From Pseudomonas sp. WS 5079 (GTDB lineage Bacteria; Pseudomonadota; Gammaproteobacteria; Pseudomonadales; Pseudomonadaceae): a stretch of 64,000 nt of DNA. Each line of letters begins with the position of its first letter. The stretch's first letter is position 1. The position numbers and the translations under genes are program-made. This document shows, piece by piece, positions 33,801 through 43,823 of this stretch. Below the pieces are notes generated by a model, which worked only from the letters and a program-made list of their open reading frames with translations, was not told where the DNA came from and did not search any database. The stretch lies in contig NZ_JAAQWN010000008.1 in the NCBI RefSeq assembly GCF_012985465.1, positions 1 to 64,000 of the forward strand, given 5' to 3'.

Positions 33801-36800
33801 ATCGGCGTGCTGCCGGGCTTGTGGATCACCTGCAACATATCTTCGCCGACGTTCCAGCAGAACGACGCACGCAAGGCTTCATGCCGGGCGATCACGGCCT
33901 TCCAGGCCAGGGCAAAACGCTCGGGGTTGAGCTCGCTGTTGATGCGGTAGCGATCCTGCATGTAATAGAGGCCGGTGCCCGGCTCCAGCAGGGTATGCAA
34001 CAGCAGGCCTTCCTGCATGGGCGTCAGCGGGTACACGTCCTCGATGGCGCTGGCCGGCACCGGCAACGCATCCAGCTGCGCCTGGGTCAGGTGCGCCAGG
34101 GGGAAGTCGGACGGCGTCAGGCCACCGGCATCGTCACGCAGGCAATGGGCGATCAGGCTGTGCAACTCGCCCAGGTAGGCATCGGCCAGTTCGCTGATGG
34201 TCTGGTGGTCGTGGCGCTCGCGGCTGAAGGTCCAGCGCAGCACCAGTTCGCCGCCGTACACCTGGCTGTCCACACTCAAGGCGTTGGGCAGCGGTGCGGC
34301 CGGGTCATGGGCCGGGCCGGCAGACACGTCCAGCGGGTGGAACAGCGCCTGGCTGTCGAAGCTCTGGTCGAACTGCCCGAGGTAGTTGAACGTAATCGAA
34401 GCGCTCGGCAACGCCGCCATGGCCTGGCGACAAGTGCTGTCGGCCAGGTAGCGCAGCACGCCATAGCCCAGGCCCTTGTGGGGCACCGCACGCAGTTGCT
34501 CCTTGATCGCCTTGATCGACGCGCCCTGCCCGCTGGCCTCCTCGATATCCACTGGGGTCAGGCGCAGCGGGTAAGCGCTGGTGAACCAACCCACACTGCG
34601 GGTCAGGTCGATTTCATCGAACAGCGCTTCGCGGCCATGACCTTCCAGTTGGATCAGGGTCGATGCATGCCCGCTCCAGCGGCACAGCACGCGGGCCAAT
34701 GCCGTCAGCAGCAGGTCGTTGACCTGGGTGCGATAGGCGCTCGGCGCCTGCTGCAGCAACTGCCGGGTGCGCTCGGCATCCAGGCGCACGCTGACCGTCT
34801 CGGCGTCGCGATTGCGCAGGCTGCCGTGCGCCCGGTCCACCGGCAGCGCAACCGGCGGGCCGGCCAACTGTTGCTGCCATAGGCTCAGTTCTTCGCGCAG
34901 GGATTCGCTGCTGGCGTAGGCCTGCAAACGGGCGGCCCAGTCGCGCACGGCACTGGTCTTGGCCGGCAGGCTGACCGCCTGGCCGTCGCCCAATTGGCGA
35001 TAGACGTTTTGCAGGTCTTCAAGCAAGACGCGCCAGGACACGCCGTCCACCACCAAGTGATGGATCGCGATCAGCAAGCGTTGCTGGCCAATCGGCCCGT
35101 CCACCAGCAAGGCGCGCAGCAGCGGGCCGTGCTCCAGGTCGAGGCTGCGCTGGGCATCGGCGAACAGCGCCTCGCACTGCTGCATATCCGTCACCTGGGC
35201 CAGCCACAACACGCCGCCTTGCGGCACGGCCAGATGCTCGGCATGCCATTGCGCGTCGCGCTGGGTGAAACTCAGGCGCAAGGCGTCGTGGTGTTCCAGC
35301 ACGGCCAACAGCGCCTGCTCCAGGCGACGGGGATCGAGGGCCTGCACCGGCGCCAGCACCAGGGCCTGGTTCCAGTGCTGACGCGCCGGGATCTCGCTGT
35401 CAAAGAACCACTGCTGGATCGGCGTCATCCCCGAGGGGCCAGTCAACACACCTTGCTCGGCAGTGATCTGCTCACTGCGCGTGGCCACTGCGGCCAGGGC
35501 CTGCACGGTCTGGTGCTGGAACAGGTCGCGGGGGCTGAAGTGAATCCCCGCCTGCCGCGCCCGGCTGACTACCTGGATCGACAGGATCGAATCGCCACCC
35601 AGCTCGAAGAAGTTATCGTGCAGCCCGACCTGCTGCACGTTGAGCACCGCACACCAGATCGCGGCGAGGCTCAGCTCCAGCTCATTGCTCGGCGCCACGT
35701 ATGCTTGCCGATTGGCATCGGGGTCCGGTTGCGGCAAGGCGCGGCGGTCGAGCTTGCCGTTGGCGGTCAGCGGCATGCTGTCGAGCACCATCAGGTGCGC
35801 GGGCACCATGTAGTCCGGCAGTTGCGCCTTGAGGTGGGTCTTGAGTGCCTCGCGCAAGGCGGTGTGGTCGCTGGCATCGCTGACCAGGTACGCCGCCAGT
35901 TGCTTGCCACTCGGCGCATCCAGGGCCAGGACCACCGCCTCACGGACCGCTTCATGCTCAAGCAGGCGGGTTTCGATTTCGCCCAGCTCGATGCGAAAAC
36001 CACGGATTTTCACCTGATGGTCGATCCGCCCCAGGTACTCCACCAGGCCATCGGCGCGTTGGCGCACCAGGTCGCCCGTGCGGTAGAGCCGCCCGCCATC
36101 GGCATACGGGTCGGCCACAAAACGTTCGGCGGTCATGCCCGCACGCTGGTGATAACCCTGGGCCAGGCCAGCGCCGCCCACGTACAGCTCGCCAGTCGCG
36201 CCTTGGGGCACCAGCGCCAGGTCGGCATCCAGGATGTAGGCAACGCGCGCGCCGATGATGCTGCCGATCGGCACACTGGCGGCACCCTCCTCCAGCACCT
36301 CGGGGGCCAGGCTGGCCAGGGGCATGACCACCGTTTCGGTCGGCCCATAGGCATTGAAGAACAGCGCCGGCTGGAACGCCGCGCGGATGCGCTGCAGGTG
36401 TTCGCCAGTCAGCGCCTCGCCGCCGGTGATGCACATGCGCACCGGTAGGGTCTGGTTTTGCGTGGCCAGCCACTGCGCCAACTGGCTGCCATAGCTTGGG
36501 GTAAAACCGAGGATATTGATGCGATGCTCACGGATCAGCCCGCAGATTTCTTCGGCATCCCATTGACCCTGGGCGCGCAACACCACCTGCGCGCCACTGA
36601 GCAACGGCACCAGCAGGCGCTCGGTGGCGGCGTCGAAGTTGATCGAATAGAAGTGCAGCTCGCAATCGTCGGGGCGCATGCCAAAGCGCTCGACCACCGC
36701 CTGGCAATGCATGGCGATTTCACCGTGGGACACCACCACGCCCTTGGGCTTGCCGGTGGAACCGGAGGTGTAGATCAGGTACGCCTGATGCTGCGCCAGG

Positions 36801-39800
36801 CTGATCGCCGGCAGGTCGCTGGCCGGGTAGTTGGCGAGCACTGGCAGGTCATCTTCCAGGCACCAGCAACTGACGCTGGCGGGCAACTCGCCGAGGGCCT
36901 CGAACATCGCCGCATCGCTGAGCAACAGGCCGATGCCGCTGTCTTCGATCATGTAGTGCAGGCGGTCCAGCGGGTATTCCGGGTCCAGCGGCACATAGGC
37001 GCCACCAGCCTTGAGGATCGCCAGCAGGCCAATGACCATTTCCAGGGACCGCGGCAGCGCCAGGCCGACCCGCACCTGCGGGCCCACCCCACGCTCGCGC
37101 AGCATCCAGGCCAGGCGATTGGCGCGGCTGTCCAGCTCGCGGTAGCTGAGGGTGTGGCCGGCGAACGTCAGCGCAGGCGCATCCGGACGGGCTTGCACCT
37201 GGGCGCTGAACAGATGATGGATGCACTGGTCGAGACGATGCTCGCCGGCCTCGATGCCGAGGCTGTCTTGCAGGGCGCGCTGTTCATCGACTTGCAGCAG
37301 CGGTAGCTCGCTCAGGCGCTGTTGCGGATCGGCGATCAGCGCCTCCAGCAGGTTGCACCAATGGGCGGCCATGCGCGCAATGCGCGGCTCGTCGAACAGG
37401 TCGGTGCTGTAGGTCAGGCAGCAACCCAGGCGATGGTCGAGGTCGGTGACTTCCAGGTTGAGGTCGAACTTGGTGGCACGCGCGTCGTTGGCCAGGTATT
37501 CGACCGTCATCCCGGCCAATTGCCGGCTTTGCTGGAACTCCCAGCGCTGCACGTTGCACATCACCTGGAACAGCGGGTTATACGCAGCACTGCGCGGCGG
37601 TTGCAGGGCTTCCACCAGGTGGTCGAACGGCAGGTCCTGATGGGACTGGCCTTCGATCACGGTGTGACGCACGTGCTCAAACAACTCAGCGACACGCATC
37701 TGCCCGTCGAGCTGGCAACGCAGTACCTGGGTGTTGAGGAACGCACCGATCAGCCCTTCACTTTCCGGGCGGATGCGGTTGGCCACCGGCGCACCGATGC
37801 GCAAGTCGGTCTGGCCACTGTAGCGGTAGAGCAGCGTCGCCAGGGTCGCGGTCATGGTCATGAACAGGGTCAGGCCATGCTCGGCATTGAAGGCGCGCAC
37901 CTTGGCGGCGAGTTCATCGCCAAGGTCAAAGCGGTACAGCTCGCCCTGGTGACTTTGCACCGCCGGGCGTGGCCGGTCGGCGGGCAGTTCCAGTAGCGGG
38001 TGCTCGTTGCCCAACTGCGTGGTCCAGTAGTCGAGCTGGCGCTGGCGCTCACCGGCCTCCAGCCATTGGCGCTGCCACACGCTGTAGTCCAGGTACTGCA
38101 CCGGCAACGGCTCCAGGGGCGATTCGCGCTCATCGATAAAGGCTTCGTAGAGCGCGCTGAGTTCACGGGCAAAGATGTCCATGGCCCAGCCTTCGGTGAC
38201 GATATGGTGCAGGGTCAGCACCAGGTAGTGTTCCTGCTCGCCCGCCTTGACCAGGCAGGCGCGCAACAACGGCCCGGTTTCCAGGTTGAATGGGCTGTGA
38301 GCTTCCTGATCGGCCAGTTGCTGCAGGCGCTGTTGACGCTCAGCCTCGTGCAGCGCCGAAAAATCCTGCCAGCTCATGCGCACGCTGCTTTGCGCGGCGA
38401 CTTTCTGCTGGGCCACGCCATTGACACTTGGGAAGGTCGTGCGCAGGGTTTCGTGGCGCATGATCAGGGCTTGCAACGCTGCCTCGAAACGCCCCACATC
38501 CAGCACCCCGCGCAAACGCGCCATGCCGCCGACGTTATAGGCCGGGCTGTCCGGCTCCATTTGCCAGAGGAACCACATGCGCTGCTGGGAATAGGACAAC
38601 GGCACCGCCTGGCGGCGGTCCACCTTGCCAATCGCGGTCTGCTGGTTGCGTTGGCCGCTGGCCTGGATCAGCCGCACCTGCTCGACAAAATCCCCCAGCT
38701 CACTGGCTTCGAACAAGGTGCGCAGCGCCAGCTCCACATCACAGGCCTGGCGTGTGCGGGAGATGATCTGCGTGGCCAGCAGCGAATGGCCGCCAAGGGC
38801 AAAGAAGTCGTCGCGCAGGCCGATGCGCGGCAGGCCCAGGACCTGGCGCCAGATCGCAGCGATTTGCTGTTCCAGGGCGGTGTGCGGCTCCACATGTTCA
38901 CGCACCTGCCACACCGGTTCCGGCAAGGCACGGCGGTCCACTTTACCGCTGGGGCTCAAGGGCATGACGTCGAGGCGGATCAGTTGCGCCGGCACCATGT
39001 ACTCCGGCAACTCGGCGGCCAGGGCGGCTTTCACGTCCGGCTCATCCAACTCGCCGCTGGCCGTGTAGTAACCGATCAACTGCGCACCGCCGGCGGTGTC
39101 GCGGATAAGCACCAGCGCCTGGGCGATGCCTTCCTGGGCCAGCAACCGCGCCTCGATTTCTTCCGGTTCGACCCGAAACCCGCGCAGCTTGACCTGCTGA
39201 TCCAGGCGCCCGAGGTACTCCAGCACGCCATCAGCCGCCCAGCGCACGCGGTCGCCGGTGCGGTACAGACGTGCGCCGGCCGCGCCCAGTGGGTCGGCGA
39301 CAAACCGTTCGGCGGTCAGCCCCGCACGCCCCAGATAACCGCGCGCCAGGCCGATGCCGCCAATGCACAGCTCACCCGGCACACCTGCGGGCAGCAGGTT
39401 GAATTGCTCGTCCAGCACCCGGCAAATCACATTGCCCAAGGGGCGGCCAATCGGCGAGCGTTCGCCATCGGCACGCTGGCAGTGCCAATGGGTGACGTTG
39501 ATCGCGGTTTCGGTGGGCCCATAGCGGTTGTGCAACTGCACCGCCGGCAGTAGCGCCAGGAGTCGATTGCGCAATTGGGCGGGCAAGGCTTCGCCACCGG
39601 AGAATACCCGGCGCAGGCTGGTGCACTCGGCCGCCAGCGGCTCATCGACAAACAGCTGCAACAGGGGCGGCACAAAATGCAGGGTAGTCACCCCATGTTC
39701 CTGGACCAGTTGCGCAATCCGATGGGGGTCACGATGTTCGCCGGGGCCGGTCAGGACCAGGCGGCAACCAATGATCAGCGGCCAGAAGCATTCCCATACC

Positions 39801-42800
39801 GACACGTCGAAACTGATCGGTGCCTTTTGCATCAGCACATCGCTTTCATCCAACTGGTAGGTGGCCTGCATCCACTGCAAACGCTCCGCCAGGGCCCCAT
39901 GGGTATTGCCCACGCCCTTGGGCTGGCCGGTGGAGCCGGAGGTGTAGATCACATAGGCGAGGTTGTCGGCATTGAGGTGCAGGCCCGGCGCCTGGGTGGG
40001 CCAACTGTCAAGCTTGAGGCTGTCCATGGCGATCACCGACACGCCCGCGGCCACCGGCAACTGGTGCAGCAGGTGGGTCTGGGTCAGCAGCAATTGCACG
40101 CCGCTGTCGGCCAGCATGTAGGCCAGGCGGTCGGCTGGGTAGTCCGGGTCCAGCGGCACATAGGCGCCGCCGGCCTTGAGGATCGCCAGCAAGCCAATCA
40201 GCAATTGCGGCGAGCGCTCGGCGGCAATCGCCACGCACACGTCCGGGCCGACGCCTTTGTCACGCAGGTAATGGGCCAGGCGGTTGGCCTGGGTGTGCAG
40301 TTGGCCAAAGGTCAGGCTGGCGCCGTGCCAGACCAGGGCGGTGCGCTCGTCGGTGTGCTGGTTGAGTTGCTCCGGCACCAGGCACTGCGCCGGCGCGCAG
40401 GGTGCCTCGCTCCAATGGCGTTGCTCGGCGTGTTCGTCGGCCTGCAACAGTGCCAGGTCGCCCACGGCCTGCTGCGGTTGCGCGCAGACCGCCTGCAACA
40501 GGTTGACGAAATGCGTGGCCAGACGCGCGATGGTGCTGGCGTCGAACAGTTCGTCAGCGTAGTCGAACGACAGGCTCAGGCGCCCATTGCGGTCTTCTTC
40601 GCTGTGCAGTTGCAGGTCGAACTTGGCTTCGCGGCTGTGCCATGGCAGTTCTTCGGCCAGCAGGCCCGGCAGGCGGCGCAAGGCGCCGAGATCACGCTGC
40701 TGATGGTTGAACATCACCTGGAACAGGCCTTGCTCACGGGCTTGCGGGAAGGCTTCCAGCAGTTGTTCGAAGGGCAAGTCCTGATGGGCCTGGGCCTCGG
40801 TGGCTGCCAGGCGGGTGGCCGCCAGCAGCTCGCTGAACGGCAGGCGCCCATCCACTTCGGCGCGCATCACCAGGGTATTGATAAAGAAGCCGATCAGGCC
40901 CTGGGTTTCATGGCGCCCCCGGTTGGCGTTGGGCACGCCGATACGGATATCGCGCTGGCCGCTGTAGCGGTGCAACAGGCTCTGGAACGCCGCCAGCAAC
41001 AGCACGAATGGCGTGGCCTGGTGGGCCTGGGCGGTCTGGCGGATGGCTGCGCCGAGGCTTACATCCAGGCGCACGCTGTAGCGTGAAGCGCTGCGTCGGT
41101 GCTGGGCCGAGCGCGGGTGGTCGGTGGCCAGGCTCAGGGTGGGATGGTCGTGCGACAGTTGCTGCTGCCAGTACGCCAACTGTCGCTGGCCCTCGCCTTC
41201 GGCCAGCCATTGGCGCTGCCAGCTGCCGTAGTCGGCGTACTGCACGGCCAGGGCCGGCAGCTCGAGGGCCTGGCCCTGGGACGCGGCGGCGTAGAGGCGC
41301 GAGAATTCGTCGAGCAGTACATTCAGCGACCAGCCGTCCGCAATGATGTGGTGCAGGGTCACCAGCAACTGATGATCTTCATCGTCCAGGCGCAACAGGG
41401 TGACCCACAGCAGCGGGCCCTGTTCCAGGTCGAACTGGGTGCGCGCCTCGTCCTCGCGGATCTGCGCGGCGCGGGCTTCACGCTCGGCCACGGGCAAGTC
41501 GCGCAGGTCGATGACTTGCACGGCAAACTCGCGCTGGGCATCGACACACTGCATGGCCTGGCCGTCGCGCTCATAGAAACGTGTGCGCAGCGCCTCATGG
41601 CGCTGGACCAATTGCGCGAAGCTTGCGTGCAGCGCGTCTTCGTCCAGCTCGCCGCGCAGGCGCAGGGCACCGGGGATGGTGTAGGCGCTGCTGTGCGAGT
41701 CCAATTGCCAGGTGATCCACAGGCGGTTCTGCGCCAGGGATTGCGGCATATCCTGCTGGCGTGACAAAGCGCTGATTGCGCCTTGGGCCACGCCACCGTC
41801 CTGTTGCAATTGGCCGACGCTGGCGGCGAAATCAGCCAGCACCGGCGCCTCGAACAGCAGGCGCAAATTGAGTTCCAGGCCCAGGGTCTCGCGCAGGCGG
41901 GCGACTACCTGGGTGGCGCTGATGGAGTTACCGCCGAGCAAGAAGAAGTGATCATCGGCCGCCACTTGTGCGACCTGCAACTGTTCGCACCAGATCGCGG
42001 CGATCTGCTGTTGCAACCCCGACGCAAGCGCCTCATCACTCGCCTGCACGGCCTGGCCAGGGAACTGCGCGTAGCTGTCGAGGCTGCCATCGGCCAAGCG
42101 GGTGCGGCAGGCCGAGCGCTGGACCTTGCCACTGGAGGTTTTCGGCAAAGCGCCGGGATTGAGCAGCACCACCACGCACGGCGCTTCTTGATAGGCCTCG
42201 GCCACGGCCTGGCGAATGGCTTTGACCAGGGCCTCGGGCGGCAGGATTTTCTGCACGCTGCGGCTGATTTCTGCGGCGATGCCGATGCCTTCCAGGCCCT
42301 GGTCATTCACCGCAAACGCGGCGACACGGCCCTTACGCACCACTTCCACTTCGCGCTCGACGGTTTGCTCGATGTCCTGGGGGTACAGGTTGTGCCCGCG
42401 CACGATCAGCAGGTCTTTCAGGCGCCCGGTGATAAACACCTCGCCGCCGCGCATAAAGCCCAGGTCACCGGTACGCAACCAGGTGCGACCGGCGTGCTGC
42501 ACGAACGTCTTGGCGGTGGCTTCGGGGTTGCGCCAGTAACCGTGGGCAATGCTCGGGCCGGTGGCCCAGATTTCGCCGATGCAGTTGTCGGCCAGTTCGG
42601 CCAGGGTATGGGGCTCGACGATCAGCACCCCATGTTCGGGCTGGCTGCTGCCGCAGCTCATGATCGCACTGCCCAGCCCAGGCTCCGCCCGGTTGGCGGC
42701 CAGCGCCTGTTCGTCCAGGCGCAAGGCCGGAATGCCCTGGCCACGGGTACCACCGGCGACAAACAGAGTCGCCTCGGCCAGGCCATAGGAGGCAAAGAAG

Positions 42801-43753
42801 TTGCTGGGGGTAAAGCCGCATCGGGCGAATTTCTCGGCGAAGCGTTCCAGGGTGTCCAGGCGGATCGGCTCGGAGCCGGAATAGGCCACGCGCCAATGGC
42901 TCAGGTCGAGGCGCTCGAGGGCCGAGTCGCTGACCCGCTCGCTGCACAGGCGGTAGGCGAAATCCGGGCCGCCGCTGATGGTCCCGCGGTATTGGCTGAT
43001 CGCTTCCAGCCAGCGCAAGGGGCGGCCGAGGAAGTATGCGGGCGACATCAACACACACGGCACGCCACTGAAGATCGGTTGCAACAGACCGCCGATCAGG
43101 CCCATGTCGTGGTACAGCGGCAGCCAGCTGACAATCACGTCATCGGGGTTGAGGTCGATGCCAAAGCCGCGACGGATCAGCAATTCGTTGGCCACCAGGT
43201 TGCCGTGGCTGACTTGCACGCCTTTGGGCAAGGCGGTGGAGCCGGAGGTGTATTGCAGGAAGGCGATATCGTCGTCCTGCAGGTGTGGCGCAACCCAATC
43301 GGCGGCGAGTTCGCTGTGCAGTTCATCCACGCAGAGCAACGGCGGCGCTGCCTGGATCTGCCCCAGGGCGTCGCGCAAGCCGCTGCTGGTCAGCAACAGG
43401 GTTGGCTCGGCATCGGCGATGATCGACAGCAACCGCTCCTGGTGATGACGGCGGGTGGACTCCGGCGGATAGGCCGGCACCGCGATCACCCCGGCGTACA
43501 GGCAACCAAAGAACGCCGCGACATAATCCGGGCCGCTGGGGAACAGCAGCACCGCACGCTCGCCCGGGCCGGCCGAGGCCTGCAAGGCGGCGGCGATGGT
43601 GCGGGCGCGCAGGTCCAGGTCACGGTAGCTGAGCACCACGGTGTCGTCGGCGGACTCGGCCAGGAAGCGCAGGGCCACCTGGTCCGGGGTCTGCGCGGCA
43701 CGGCGCTGGAGGGACTGGACCAGGGTACGGGGAAGTTCGAAGGCGTCCATCAT
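30809..43753 (-). CDS. pvdL: PvdL, pyoverdine chromophore nonribosomal peptide synthetase
   Basis: A 4314-residue cytoplasmic synthetase that starts pyoverdine assembly: it loads a fatty acid, then L-Glu, D-Tyr and L-2,4-diaminobutyrate, which become the chromophore. Domains in order: acyl-CoA ligase (1-570, QYTSGSTALPKG near 170); carrier (GGNS, 610); condensation (HHIIADG, 800); adenylation (YTSGSTGQPKG, 1273); carrier (GGHS, 1654); condensation (HHIVTEG, 1849); adenylation (YTSGSTGKPKG, 2329); carrier (GGDS, 2719); epimerisation (HHLVVDG, 2900); condensation (HHILIDA, 3376); adenylation (YTSGSTGLPKG, 3858); carrier (GGHS, 4250). There is no terminal thioesterase, so the product passes to another synthetase. 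Length and order match P. aeruginosa PvdL (4342 aa). Two condensation motifs deviate from HHxxxDG. It lies 70 bases after pvdG and is probably co-transcribed. Substrates are inferred from the family. Confidence 0.96.
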   Translation of the reverse strand: MMDAFELPRTLVQSLQRRAAQTPDQVALRFLAESADDTVVLSYRDLDLRARTIAAALQASAGPGERAVLLFPSGPDYVAAFFGCLYAGVIAVPAYPPESTRRHHQERLLSIIADAEPTLLLTSSGLRDALGQIQAAPPLLCVDELHSELAADWVAPHLQDDDIAFLQYTSGSTALPKGVQVSHGNLVANELLIRRGFGIDLNPDDVIVSWLPLYHDMGLIGGLLQPIFSGVPCVLMSPAYFLGRPLRWLEAISQYRGTISGGPDFAYRLCSERVSDSALERLDLSHWRVAYSGSEPIRLDTLERFAEKFARCGFTPSNFFASYGLAEATLFVAGGTRGQGIPALRLDEQALAANRAEPGLGSAIMSCGSSQPEHGVLIVEPHTLAELADNCIGEIWATGPSIAHGYWRNPEATAKTFVQHAGRTWLRTGDLGFMRGGEVFITGRLKDLLIVRGHNLYPQDIEQTVEREVEVVRKGRVAAFAVNDQGLEGIGIAAEISRSVQKILPPEALVKAIRQAVAEAYQEAPCVVVLLNPGALPKTSSGKVQRSACRTRLADGSLDSYAQFPGQAVQASDEALASGLQQQIAAIWCEQLQVAQVAADDHFFLLGGNSISATQVVARLRETLGLELNLRLLFEAPVLADFAASVGQLQQDGGVAQGAISALSRQQDMPQSLAQNRLWITWQLDSHSSAYTIPGALRLRGELDEDALHASFAQLVQRHEALRTRFYERDGQAMQCVDAQREFAVQVIDLRDLPVAEREARAAQIREDEARTQFDLEQGPLLWVTLLRLDDEDHQLLVTLHHIIADGWSLNVLLDEFSRLYAAASQGQALELPALAVQYADYGSWQRQWLAEGEGQRQLAYWQQQLSHDHPTLSLATDHPRSAQHRRSASRYSVRLDVSLGAAIRQTAQAHQATPFVLLLAAFQSLLHRYSGQRDIRIGVPNANRGRHETQGLIGFFINTLVMRAEVDGRLPFSELLAATRLAATEAQAHQDLPFEQLLEAFPQAREQGLFQVMFNHQQRDLGALRRLPGLLAEELPWHSREAKFDLQLHSEEDRNGRLSLSFDYADELFDASTIARLATHFVNLLQAVCAQPQQAVGDLALLQADEHAEQRHWSEAPCAPAQCLVPEQLNQHTDERTALVWHGASLTFGQLHTQANRLAHYLRDKGVGPDVCVAIAAERSPQLLIGLLAILKAGGAYVPLDPDYPADRLAYMLADSGVQLLLTQTHLLHQLPVAAGVSVIAMDSLKLDSWPTQAPGLHLNADNLAYVIYTSGSTGQPKGVGNTHGALAERLQWMQATYQLDESDVLMQKAPISFDVSVWECFWPLIIGCRLVLTGPGEHRDPHRIAQLVQEHGVTTLHFVPPLLQLFVDEPLAAECTSLRRVFSGGEALPAQLRNRLLALLPAVQLHNRYGPTETAINVTHWHCQRADGERSPIGRPLGNVICRVLDEQFNLLPAGVPGELCIGGIGLARGYLGRAGLTAERFVADPLGAAGARLYRTGDRVRWAADGVLEYLGRLDQQVKLRGFRVEPEEIEARLLAQEGIAQALVLIRDTAGGAQLIGYYTASGELDEPDVKAALAAELPEYMVPAQLIRLDVMPLSPSGKVDRRALPEPVWQVREHVEPHTALEQQIAAIWRQVLGLPRIGLRDDFFALGGHSLLATQIISRTRQACDVELALRTLFEASELGDFVEQVRLIQASGQRNQQTAIGKVDRRQAVPLSYSQQRMWFLWQMEPDSPAYNVGGMARLRGVLDVGRFEAALQALIMRHETLRTTFPSVNGVAQQKVAAQSSVRMSWQDFSALHEAERQQRLQQLADQEAHSPFNLETGPLLRACLVKAGEQEHYLVLTLHHIVTEGWAMDIFARELSALYEAFIDERESPLEPLPVQYLDYSVWQRQWLEAGERQRQLDYWTTQLGNEHPLLELPADRPRPAVQSHQGELYRFDLGDELAAKVRAFNAEHGLTLFMTMTATLATLLYRYSGQTDLRIGAPVANRIRPESEGLIGAFLNTQVLRCQLDGQMRVAELFEHVRHTVIEGQSHQDLPFDHLVEALQPPRSAAYNPLFQVMCNVQRWEFQQSRQLAGMTVEYLANDARATKFDLNLEVTDLDHRLGCCLTYSTDLFDEPRIARMAAHWCNLLEALIADPQQRLSELPLLQVDEQRALQDSLGIEAGEHRLDQCIHHLFSAQVQARPDAPALTFAGHTLSYRELDSRANRLAWMLRERGVGPQVRVGLALPRSLEMVIGLLAILKAGGAYVPLDPEYPLDRLHYMIEDSGIGLLLSDAAMFEALGELPASVSCWCLEDDLPVLANYPASDLPAISLAQHQAYLIYTSGSTGKPKGVVVSHGEIAMHCQAVVERFGMRPDDCELHFYSINFDAATERLLVPLLSGAQVVLRAQGQWDAEEICGLIREHRINILGFTPSYGSQLAQWLATQNQTLPVRMCITGGEALTGEHLQRIRAAFQPALFFNAYGPTETVVMPLASLAPEVLEEGAASVPIGSIIGARVAYILDADLALVPQGATGELYVGGAGLAQGYHQRAGMTAERFVADPYADGGRLYRTGDLVRQRADGLVEYLGRIDHQVKIRGFRIELGEIETRLLEHEAVREAVVLALDAPSGKQLAAYLVSDASDHTALREALKTHLKAQLPDYMVPAHLMVLDSMPLTANGKLDRRALPQPDPDANRQAYVAPSNELELSLAAIWCAVLNVQQVGLHDNFFELGGDSILSIQVVSRARQAGIHFSPRDLFQHQTVQALAAVATRSEQITAEQGVLTGPSGMTPIQQWFFDSEIPARQHWNQALVLAPVQALDPRRLEQALLAVLEHHDALRLSFTQRDAQWHAEHLAVPQGGVLWLAQVTDMQQCEALFADAQRSLDLEHGPLLRALLVDGPIGQQRLLIAIHHLVVDGVSWRVLLEDLQNVYRQLGDGQAVSLPAKTSAVRDWAARLQAYASSESLREELSLWQQQLAGPPVALPVDRAHGSLRNRDAETVSVRLDAERTRQLLQQAPSAYRTQVNDLLLTALARVLCRWSGHASTLIQLEGHGREALFDEIDLTRSVGWFTSAYPLRLTPVDIEEASGQGASIKAIKEQLRAVPHKGLGYGVLRYLADSTCRQAMAALPSASITFNYLGQFDQSFDSQALFHPLDVSAGPAHDPAAPLPNALSVDSQVYGGELVLRWTFSRERHDHQTISELADAYLGELHSLIAHCLRDDAGGLTPSDFPLAHLTQAQLDALPVPASAIEDVYPLTPMQEGLLLHTLLEPGTGLYYMQDRYRINSELNPERFALAWKAVIARHEALRASFCWNVGEDMLQVIHKPGSTPIEYLDWTGTPAEQQEPRLQALLKSEREAGFDLLNQAPFHLRLIRVGEARYWFMMSNHHILIDAWCRSLLMNDFFDIYTALGEGREAQLAAPPRYRDYIAWLQRQNLDEARQWWQQNLQGFERTTPIPSDRPFLREHAGHSGGMVVGDCYTRLDERDGAQLRELAQAHQLTVNTFAQAAWALVLRRLSGERDVLFGVTVAGRPVDMPHMQRTVGLFINSIALRVKLPEDDQPCSVRQWLSGLLDSNMQLREYEYLPLVTIQEHSELPKGQPLFDSLFVFENAPVEVSVLDRAQSLNATSDSGRTHTNFPLTAVCYPGDDLGLHLSYDQRYFDQSTVQGMLAEFKRLLLALVQGFHGDMADLPLIGAQEREFLVDACNQSAHDYPLERSYVELFEAQVAQHPQRIAASCLDRQWTYAELNQRSNRLGHALVAAGVGLDQPVALLAERGLDLLGMIIGSFKAGAGYLPLDPGLPSQRLSRIIDLSRTPLLVCTAACREQAQALLEDFACGARPKLLVWEELAGVDSNPGIYSAPDNLAYVIYTSGSTGLPKGVMVEQRGMLNNQLSKVPYLHLSEQDVIAQTASQSFDISVWQFLAAPLFGARVDIVPNTIAHDPQGLLAHVQAQGITVLESVPSLIQGMLAQDHISLDGLRWMLPTGEAMLPALAHQWLLRYPDIGLVNAYGPAECSDDVAFFHVDLASTRGTYLPIGTPTDNNRLYLLDGALELVPQGAVGELCVAGTGVGRGYVSDPLRTAQVFVPDPFGAPGERLYRSGDLARRRSDGVLEYVGRIDHQVKIRGYRIELGEIEARLHEQPEVRDAAVGVQEGVNGKHLVGYLVASDASLNPGERLDRIKQRLRSELPEYMVPLHWLWLERLPLNANGKLDRKALPALEIGQLHSQDYLAPRSELEQTLATIWAQVLKVEQVGVLDNFFELGGHSLLATQIASRVQKSLQRDVPLRAMFECSTVAELATYIEGLAAHDISAGTVDRLSDLMAELEGL

Positions 43754-43823
43754 GAGGGGTTCCTGCCTGAAATCGGCTTACGGGGAAATCGGGGATAGAG
43801 GGCGTGGGCGTGTGGCGGCGTGT

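Noticed and set aside
30872..34882. Very long open frame of 1336 codons opposite pvdL
   Set aside because: It is antisense to the synthetase, is rich in Gln, Ala, His and Arg without motifs, and arises from high-GC codon bias on the coding strand.
41783..43798. Long open frame of 671 codons opposite the pvdL start
   Set aside because: Antisense to the acyl-CoA ligase domain and low in complexity; a shadow frame.
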